A stretch of DNA of 64,000 bases from Prorocentrum cordatum (taxonomy: Eukaryota; Sar; Dinophyceae; Prorocentrales; Prorocentraceae), in assembly GCA_963575745.1 (NCBI GenBank), contig CAUYUJ010010446.1, positions 692,089-756,088 of the forward strand, given 5' to 3'. Under the pieces are notes generated by a model. The model did not search any database. It was not told the origin of the DNA and was given only the letters and a program-made list of their open reading frames with translations. Of the stretch, positions 36,703-47,300 are shown one piece after another. Both the position numbers and the translations under genes were made by a program. Position 1 is the stretch's first letter. Each line of letters opens with the position of its first letter.

Positions 36703-38396
36703 GCACGACGGCGAAGACGACAAAAACAACGACGACGAATACGACGAACTCGACGACAACGACAACAACACTTCGCGCAAATCCACAAGAAGGGGGAGGG
36801 GAGGGTGGCTTCTGAAGCCCCGCCCTCGTGCAAGGTCAGCCCAGGCTCACACCCTGCCCCGAAAAGAGGGGGAGGGGGGGGAGCTTCTGAAGCCCCCCCC
36901 CCTTGACCAGCGACCCCCTGCTTCGCAAGGGGGTGGGGAGTGAGGTAGCTTCTGCCCCGCTCCTCCCTTCGAAAGGTAAGCCCGGGCCGACCCTGGAAGC
37001 CAAAATGGGAATGGGTCCTGACTTCCGAAGCGCCCCCTTTAATGCGGGAGGGTTAGCTTCCGAAGCCCCCCACCCCCTTCAAGACCGCAGCCCGGGCTTA
37101 CCCCGGCTTCGGGGGGAGGGCGGGGGGGGGGGACTTCGGAAGCCCCCCCTCCCTTCAAAGGTCAGGTCCAGCTGCCCAAGGTGGTGGGATGATTTCGGAA
37201 GCTCCCCTCCTGTGGAAGGAGGGGGGGTAGCTTGAAGCTGGGATCCCGCTCTTGCTCTTCGTCTCTCCCGCAGGGCGCTCTTTCGGACGCATTGAGAGAA
37301 GAAGGAGGGGCCATGATATCTGGGAGATTTCGTGGCCCCGGCCATGATACCCACACCCACACGCACACACACACACACACACACCTCTGGTCCTTACCCC
37401 GCTCGCCGACGACCCCAAAGTTTCAGCCCCAGCCATGTCTTGACGGTCCTGGGCCCAGGGGAGGCCGCCCCCTCACCGAGGCCGAGAGCGGGGTGGGACG
37501 CCTTCCCTTGTGAGCGCTCCACGACGCGATGGCAGCCTGGGTGCTTTCGGCCGCCGGGCCTCGCCGCCCACCTCGCGGCCTCCTCGGCGCGTGCTTTCTC
37601 TCTGGCCGCGGCCTTGTCAGCCTTGTCCCGCTCTTGGCGTTCCGCCCTCTCCACGGCCGCCTCCTTCGCCTTCGCGGCTTCCTCCAGGGCCGTCCCGGCC
37701 ACTGGCGTTTCTGCCACCCTCTGCCCCCGATGCGGCCAGGCAGCCTCCTAACCCCAGCAAGTGGGAGGGAGAGAGGCAGGCAGGTGCACACTCCAGAGAC
37801 GCATCCCTGCCCTGAGTTCGCTGCTAGGCGCGGGGAGCCCGACCACAACGGGGGTCAGCCTCGCCTCGTCGGCGCGCCGCGACGGGGGGCGCAGCGCCTT
37901 CGGCGCGCGGTACGTAGTGGTCCGCGTCAGGGGTCGAGTTGGGGCTGTCGGCGAGGATGGCGCTCCTCGAGCACTTCGCACGAGTCGCAGGGTAATATGA
38001 GCGTGGAAAAGCAAGGAGCAGCGCTACTTGGAGCAGCCCAGCCGCGATTGGATGCATCGTGAGTGACGCGGCCAGCTGTACTTCGCAGAAGACCTCACCT
38101 GCTGCGGGGAGGCACGATCTGGGTCGCCTCCCCAGGATTGGGAAAAGGAGGAGGAGGAGGAGGACAAGGAGCTCCCGCAACCAAAAGGAAGTGCAGAAAG
38201 ATGAGCAGGAAGAGGGAGCAAAGGGACATCCCCAAACGGCCCCTGCGACTGCACTGGATCGCACTGCCCCCATTCACTGTTCAAGTCTTCCTCCTGCTGC
38301 TCCTCCTCTTCCTGCTCCTCCTCCTGCTCCTCCTCCCCCCTCCCTCATCATCATCATCATCATCACCACCACCATCATCATCATCATCAGCATCAG

Positions 38397-38473
<77 letters not shown>

Positions 38474-39145
38474 GCATCGTCATCATCATCAACATCATCA
38501 TCAGCATCGTCATCATCAGCATCATAATCATCATCATCATCATCGCCGTCGTCATCAGCATTATCATCATCATCAATATCGTCATCATCATCAGCAGCAT
38601 CATCACAACCATCATCATCATCGTCATCATCACCAGCAACATCATCATAATCATCATCCTCATCATCAGCATCACCATCCTTACCATAAACATAACCACA
38701 ACAATAACCGCAGTCATAACCATAACCATAACCACCATCATCAGATGTATCATCGTCATCACCATCGTCAGCATCATCACGAGCATCAGCATCATCGTCA
38801 TCACCATCATCACCATCATCGTCAACATCGTCATCATCAGCAGCATCAGCATCAGCTTCATCATCAGCATCACATCATCAAAATCAGCATGATCAGCAGC
38901 ATCACCATCACCACCACCATCATCATCAGCATCAGCATCATCAGCATCTGCATCGCCATCATCATCGCCATTATCATTATCAACAGCAGCAGCACCATCA
39001 TCACCATCACCGTCATCATCAGCATCGCCACGATCCTCATCTTGCTCATCCTAATAATCTTCGTCATCACCATCAGTACCACCAGCAGCATCACCATCAC
39101 CGCCACCAGCATCACCAGTCGCATCGTCATCGTCATCATCACCAC

Positions 39146-39176
<31 letters not shown>

Positions 39177-40907
39177 GTCATCAGCATCAGCATCAGGATC
39201 AGCTTCATCAGCTGCATCGCATTGTCATAATCAGCATCATCAGCAACATCACCATCTCCACCGTCATCATCACCATTCGCAGTATCATCGTCATCATCAC
39301 CAGTATTTATTATTGCCAGGGTCATCGTGATTATCATCATCAGCATCTTCTACATCATGATAATCATCATCATCATAATCATCCTCATCCGCATCGTCAT
39401 CATCATCGACATCATCAGCATCACAATCATCATCATCAGCATCAGCATCATCGTCACCATAATCACCATCACCATCACCATCACTAGCACCATCATCATC
39501 ATCATCATCATCATCCTCCTCATCATCATCATCATCATCGTTATCACCATCATCAGCATGATCATCATCCTAATCATCGCCATCACCATTATCATCAACA
39601 GCATCGTCATTGTCTTCGTCGTCAGCACCATCATCGCGATCATCATCACCAACATCATTACCACTACCACTACCAGCATCATCGTCAGTATCGCCAGCAC
39701 CCCCATCATCAGCGACATCGTCATCCTCAAGATCATCATCATAAAACTCACCGTCATCCTTATCGTCAACATCATAGTCATCGTCATCGACCGCACCGCC
39801 AACATCAGCAACACAACCGCATGCTGATACAGTTCGCTATTCTTTCCTCGCGTGGCACTCAACATGCATACCCCCCACGCCCAAACCCTCGATAGCAGAC
39901 CTGTTCGTTGTCGATTGTATAATCTTTTTGTGTGAATCTTCCTCGCCTGCCATGTGTAGCTGGTGCGGCCCCTAAAACACGACGAGCCGAGAGAAAGGAA
40001 ATGGGGAGAGAGCGAGGAAGGGAAGGGATGAGGAAGCGAGAGGGGACGAGGGCAAGAGGGAGGGAGGAAGAATGAGGACGACCAAAAAATAAAAGGAGGG
40101 GGGGAGAGAGGAGCAAGCATATTGATGCGCGGGCGCTAACGGGCGAGTCGGGCGGACGGACCCAACTGGCGAGTCGGGCGGGCGGACCCGAACGAGCGGG
40201 TCGGGCGAGCGGGACATGAAAACGGGCGGGCGGGCTTCCAACCAAACAAACGGATAGACCCTGACAGGCACATCGGGTGAGCGGACCCGAACGGGAGGGC
40301 CGGGCGGGAAGACTCGAACGGGCGGGTCGGGAGGTTGGACCCCAACGGACGGGCCGGGACACATTAAAGCGAGCGGGCGGGCTTCCAGGCGACTGGGCGG
40401 ACCCGAACGGGCGGGTCGCACAGGCGGACCCTGACAGGCTGATTGGGCGGGCGGGCCCTCGCAGGCGGGTCGGGCGGGCGAGGCGCTGAGGCGGTCTTCG
40501 TAAACTGTGTATAAGGCTCAGGCGAGAGCACAAGTCCTGAGTATTCTGTGAGGAACTGACGAGAGCGCGATTCCAGGGCGTCGAGAGCAAGCACAGAAAT
40601 AAATTGCAAAGGAATCACGGGCGAGACCGCGATTCTTGAGCATACTAAAAAGCAATCTCAAGCAAAACCGTGGTTCCTGCATATGTAGTGAGGAAGTCTG
40701 AGGCGGGAACCGCTGTTGTTGTAGCTCTGGGGCCCACCAACGTCGTTTGAGCATCAATACTTTCCCTGACAAAAGCGGTGCGATCCTTGGGGGGCGCACT
40801 TCAGTTGAAAAGACATTGGGCACCTGTGATGGGGATCAACAACAAGTATTCATCAGAAGTGACAGCTCGTCACAACCACCACCATTATCAACATCATCAT
40901 CATCGTC

Positions 40908-40938
<31 letters not shown>

Positions 40939-41249
40939 GCATCATCATCATCATTGCCATTGCCATTGCCGTTGCCATCGTCATCCTCGCTCCATCCTGG
41001 CCATAGGGCCCTCCATTGAATACTCGAGGTCACACAAACACACGAACCAACTGTGTTGAGTTCGCGGCCACGCGCGCGGCGTCGCGGCGAATCAGGGCTC
41101 GGAGAGGCGCGCGCAACGCGTACGACTACACCACACCTTGTGTGGGAGCGCGTGCGAGCCTGTAGTTCCCGAAGGTCGGAAAAGGGGCGCGGGATCATGG
41201 ACAGACAGGATAGGCCACAGCCACACACACATACACAACCACACACACT

Positions 41250-41304
<55 letters not shown>

Positions 41305-44300
41305 CGCACACACATGCCTCCTCCGCAGTGTTGAATCAATCACTGGTCAGGCACAGGCGGGGCTCGCTGGCGCAATTCGCAAACGTACTTCTCACGAAGG
41401 CGCTCGAGCAAGAAATATTGCATACAACAACAAACAGTTAGTCCCCCTAGGCATCCTCGGACATCCTCCTCCCGTCTCCTCCTCCTCATCTTCCTCCTCT
41501 TTCTACACCATCGTCCCTCTCCCTCATCATCGTCCCTATTACTTCTCCTCCTCCTCCTCCTCCCGCCTCCTCCTCCTCCTTCTCCTCCTCATCCTTCTCC
41601 TCCTCCTCCCTCCTCCCTCCTCCCCCACACCTTCCCTTCATCATCCTCATCCCCCCTCGCCGACGGTCGGGGGACCACCGACCCCTGCTAAGGCCGCTGG
41701 AGTCCTCTTTCTGGTGCTGCTCGACTCGCGGGTCCCACTTCCTGGCGGCAGTTGAAGTGGGTTTAAGCAAAAAGTGCTGGCCCCAAAAGATTGAGGTGCT
41801 TGAGGACTAGGAGGGGCAGGATGAGAAGGAGGGGGAAGGAGAAAGAGGCTGATGACGACGACGACGACGACGACGAGAAGAAGCAGCAGGAGGAAGACGG
41901 CGAGGGCGCGGATGATGAGGCCGAGGATGAGGAGGACAAAGATGAGGACGGGGATTATGGCACAAAAGGGTTGGCGCGGACCCATCCGCTTCACCCCCTT
42001 GCCCAGGGGGGGCGTCAGGAGAAGAAGGATGCGGACGGGGGAGGAGGGAGAAATAGTGGATTACCGCCTGCGGACACAAGGCCCGCACTGGCTCGCAAGA
42101 AACATCCGCCACCGTAGCATCAGCACGTAGTGGAGTGACCCCAAGGCTCATGCATTTTCTGAAAGCTGGATCGATGCTTCGACGGGGGTCTGAAAGGCCC
42201 ACACCCCGAACTTCCTAGAATTCGCGGGGGGGGTCGCGTGGGCCTCCTGCATGCGGACCCCGACCAAAACGTGCCGAATCACACCAAAACTCTCTGGAGA
42301 AGCGCCCAAGAGGCTCCAAAACTGCCCCAGAAGGCCGCAAGACTGCCAACGGCGCCCGGCAGACAGCCCAAGAAGCTCCCAAGAAGCCCCACCAGGCGGC
42401 CCAAGAGGGGCCCACACGACGGTCCCCCAAACTGCCCAAGAGGGACCCAAAGGGTCCCAAAAGAGAGAACTGTAACTGAGATGTCGCGCTCTCCGCCAGA
42501 AGATGACCCCTGAGACCGTCAGCCAGCCCCCAGAGTGACCCCAAGAAGCCTCAGGTCCAAAAGGCCTTCCACGAGGGCCCCAAGAGGCACACATCCCAAC
42601 GAACAACCTGGTGGCCCATGACCCACAACCCAGGCACGGTGGCGGGATGGGCCGACGGCCATTCGATAGTTTTGGCCTAAGGCCCAGCTGCTTGCACACC
42701 ATAACGCCGGCCACGATCGTTGCGTGCGCTGTCGCACTCGTGGCACAGGTATTACGACTGCCATCGATGTGTTGCCCTCAGGAGAGAAGGGTGTCCTGGG
42801 CATGTTAGTGCGGCCAATGTTGTTCGGCATCTCGGCGAGGAGCAAGCCGAGTTGGTTGCCGAGGTCGGACTTTTCCCTAGCCACATCTGAGCACGTGTTT
42901 GTTTCCCCTGCGCGGAGGTCTCCGAGGAGGGCCAGCTCAGGTTCGCGAAAGTCCTCCTTGGATGGAGGTTGTCGGATGAGGTGTTCCTGGACGGGTCCGC
43001 GTTTCACTCTCACATGCAAGGACTTAACCGCGCAGGGTGGTCAGTCATCCAGAATAATCGTGAGGGCCAGCTCGTCGGCGCCACGTACGGCGCCGTCCCT
43101 CGCCAAGCTGCCCCAAAACAGGCGGCTCGCGACGGGGAGGACTGAGCCTTTCGGATGCTAGCGTAGTTTAGTGAGTGGCCGACGGGGGATCAACTTGTCG
43201 TACATCCTGCTTGTGCGGTGTCTATCGGATGTGCACAAGATTAGAGTGCAGCCTCAGGGATCGATAACCCGAGACAGCAACTGTGGCGCAGTTGGTGGCA
43301 AGGTCTAGACAGACAAGCTCGGGCTGTCAGAGTTGTTGCGCACCAGATCCTAGCCTCGGCCACGTCGGACCATGAGGAATGTCCCACCAGAGGCAACGCG
43401 ATGGCCGACACTCCTGGGCTAAACTCTGGGAAACTTTGGAGGGGCATTTAGATGTCGTTCTGGGATGTAGGGGGATGGCCACAGGCGTTATACGATGGTA
43501 GAGGAAGTGTCACGAACTTTCTGGTGAACCCGTGCAGCCTGACTCGGAGGAGCTCGTGTGCACAGGCCATGTTGTTCTGGATATGGATTTGCCCCCTGAA
43601 TTCATTCAGATGTGCCTGGGGGATGGGGAAGTGCCGTTTCGGGACTGGGCCTTGGCTGACAGGTCGAGGACGTGTCTCCCACGTCTTCGGCCCGCACTCC
43701 TCCCTCAGGTCAGTCAGGACCTCCAAAGGACGACGCCAATATTGTTTCGTGCGCAGGTGTTCCGTGGGTTGTCAAGGGCCGCTCCCTGGCGTCCGTGCAG
43801 GTCCCTGGCCAGGACCTCCCCGACATTTTGTTTTGCACGGTTTGCGGAGCTTCTGTGCACAAGTCGGCCAGAGGACTCCAAGGGAGCTGCGAAGGGTCGA
43901 AGCAACCCAGGGCTAGAAACCCAGCGCTCCAAGGTCAGGGGGACCTCGCTTCCTGGGCACACGCACGGGGATGCTAAGATGGCTCGGCCCACGGAGCGAC
44001 CCTCGAGATGAAAGCTGTTAGGGGGACTCTGCTTGAGCCTGCTGCTGCTGCTAGACAGCGAGGCTGTAAGACAAGACAGCATGGGAGCATGGGCCAGGTG
44101 GCTGGACGCCAGCGGGGAGTGTGATCCCCGCGACTGGAGAGAAGGGACAGTAGGCAGGTGGACGCTTGCTTCGCCTCCTCAGCCTTGACGCCACCAGCGT
44201 CGCTCACTTGCACGGTTTTGCCTCTCCCAAGGAGCTGGTCAAATGGGAGCGCTCCAGCCGGAAGGATCGGGAGGAGGTTTTGCAGCTTGACGAAGATTGT

Positions 44301-47300
44301 CGAGCTGAATTTGTACCCGCGAGGCGAAGGACACCCTGCAGTGCCCGCATAGTCAGTACCCTCAGTACCCTCATCTCTCCTCTTGCTCCCCTCTGTGTTC
44401 ACCCCCGGGGGGGGTCCAGTACGCATGGGGAGCACATCGTCCAATAGCTTGGCCATCGGTCTAACGTTTGGCCGCATGAGCATTTCCAAAAGGCAGGGGG
44501 CGGCGGTGATTCGCCGCACGCGTTTTCGATTCACCGCCCCCTGTAGTTTGCCACAGGGATGCACGGCGTGCCAACTTGCCGAGTGGCGTTGGCTCTTTGG
44601 AACAATTCCCAATGGTGTCTCGGCCGATCCCGCCAGCCACTCAGAAATTTCAGCCCCTCCGGCGTTCCCGTGCAAGACGGCCCCACGATAGCCCCCAGGC
44701 GGCCAAGATGGCCTCCAGGACGACTCATGTGGCTCTAAGAATGTCTTCAAGGCGTTTCAAGGTGAACCCTAGACGCCCAAGATGGCCCCAGGATGGCCCA
44801 AGGACGGCCCAAGAGGTCTCCAAGGTCACCCCAGGAGGGCCCAATCGGCCCCCAGAGGGTCCCCAGACGGGCCAAGAGGCCCCAGACGGCCCACAAGACG
44901 GCCGAAGAGCAGTCCAAGAAGGCCCTAGAGTGCCCCGAGAGAGCCCCAAGTCGACCCAGAGATGCTCCCCAAACGGCTTCCGACTGCGTCAGACGGGCCA
45001 GGAACGCCCTAAGATTGCCACAGAGGCCCCCGGGAAGCTCCCATGAGGCAACAAGGTGCACCAAGAGGTTCCCAAGAGGCCTCCTCCTCCTCCTCCTCCT
45101 CCTCCTCCTCCTATTCCTCTTCTTGTCCACCTCCTCCTTTCCTCCTTTTTCCGCGTTCTTCTCCCTGTCTCTTTCTCCTCCCTGTTGTCCTCATCATTAT
45201 CCTCTTCTGCTCCTCCCCAATGTCCTCCCACAAGTGGTCTCCAAGGGTTTCCACAGCAGCTGGTGGAGCACATCGTCCAATACCTGGGCAAATATTTGCC
45301 CCATCGTTTGGACGCATGGACGGTTTCAAAAGTCAGGGAACGGCGGTGACTCGCCGTATGCGTCTTCGATCCGCCGCCCACCTGTGCTTATCACAGGGGT
45401 GCTTGACGTGCTCTGCTGGTTTAACGTTCCTGAAAAATTCCCAATGACCTTCGTCTTGACCCGCAAGCCGTACGGACACGTACCTGTCATCCGTCTTCCC
45501 GCCCAAGACGACCCCAAGATGGCCTCGTAGACGCCCAAGATGGCCGAATATAGCCTCCAAGATGGCCCCAAGACGCCCCAAAGAGAGCCACGGTGGCCCC
45601 AAGAGAGCCAAGATGACCTCCACGTCGGCCCAAGACGGCCTACGATGCCCTCCGGACGGCCCAAGATGTTCCCAAGACGCCCGTGTATGTTCAATCCGCC
45701 GACCCCTTGGGGTTCATTGGCGTGTGAGATGGTTCCCCTCCCCAAACTCCTCCCCCAGGACCCCGGTCCGGTCGATTTGGAGGGGGGGTGTCCCCCAGGG
45801 GACCGCCCGAACGCGCCATGGGTGGCGGGGGCTCCAAAACGGGCCAAGAGGGCCCGAAGAGGCCCTTGGGGCGGTCCACGAGGGCCACGAGTCGCTGAAA
45901 GATCGATTCAAAACGCTCACGCTGGCCTCCAGACGGCCCAAGAGGCCCCCAAGACGCACCAAGAAGCCCCCAAGAGGCGTCCCAAGAGGGCCTCCAGAAG
46001 CAACAAAAACGTCACATGTCCTTTGGCAAACATGCATTTTTAGCGCATTCGCCTCTTGGGCGTTCACGACGTCCCAGACAGCCCAAGAGGCCTTCAAGAT
46101 CGCCCCACGACGGGCAAAGAGGCCGCCAAGAGAGCTCCACGACGACCCAAGAGAGACCCAAGACGGCCCAAGAAGCCCTCAAGACGGCCAAGGAGGGCCC
46201 CGACCAGACATTTCGAGTCTTCCACCCCGAGACGCCTCCGGGTTGCCCCAAGAAGCCCCCAGGCCCCCAGGGAGCCCCAATATGGCTGCAAAAAGCCCCC
46301 AAAAGGTCCACAGGAGGCCCCACTGCCTCCAAGACGCCCCCGAGACGCCTCCCACGAGACCCCATCAGCCCTCCGAGTGACCTCAGACCCGCAACACAGG
46401 CACTGTGGCGGGATATGCCGAAGGCCAGTCGAGAGTCATTATTCTGGTGTTTTGACAGATGCCCGCCGTCTGCATACGTGCGTTCTCGCCCGTTTCCCCA
46501 TGCGTGCACTGCTGATACTGAGAATGTCAGCCCAAGAGGTCCCGAAAAGGCCCCCAAGAGGTCCCCAGGAAGCCCCAAAGAGCTCCAAGAAGCTCCACAA
46601 AGGCGCACAAGTGGCCCTCAGGAGCAACACGCAATAACCACCAGTTCCCCAAGGGGCCGGCGGTGTGGCGTAAGCCCAACAATCATTTTCGCGTTCTCGC
46701 CATTTCGGGCTCCCGACATCCGAAGATGGCCCCAGAGGCCTCCAATATGGCCTCATGACGGCCCAACAGGCCACCAAGAGGACACCAATACGGTTCAAAA
46801 AGTATCCATGACGAGCCACCTGCCCTCCAAAACGGCCCGAACAGGGCAGACCTCCAAGACGGCCCCAAAGCGCCCAAAGAGGGTCACACGACGGCCCAGA
46901 GGGGGCCCCCAAGAGGGCCTTTGAAGGCCAAGAGGCCCCCAAGAGGCCCCCAGAGACCCGAGAGGAGAGAGTAGTTGTGTAGGAGGGCGGGTGGGGAAGG
47001 GAAGGGGAGAGAGGGAGAGGAGGGGGGTGGGCGAAGGGGCAGGCGCTAAGATTTCCCGGGAAGGGGATCGGCCCAACCCTCTGTGCCTGAGCCCCATTCT
47101 GGGACCCTCTGGACTTCCTGCAGCGCTCGGCCAGGCGGCGAACAGCGGTCATGAAGTCCTTCCGCGCCGAGGCTCTCAGCTTCTTGTTTTCCTCTGCATG
47201 GGCGGCCAAGACCAAAGCAACGGTCACACTCTCGGGGGTGGACACAGCCGCCTCTAGCGGATTCGCACATCGGCTTGGCAGGGTGGGGGTCACACAAGGA

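Noticed and set aside
38059-38892. 277-codon plus-strand and 199-codon minus-strand Ile-/Met-rich ORFs
   Set aside because: Translations of the CAT microsatellite; a trinucleotide repeat keeps frames open without coding meaning.
41791-42117. Acidic 108-codon ORF as a missing acidic exon of the J-protein
   Set aside because: It lies on the plus strand, opposite to the gene, and its Asp run comes from a GAC tract.
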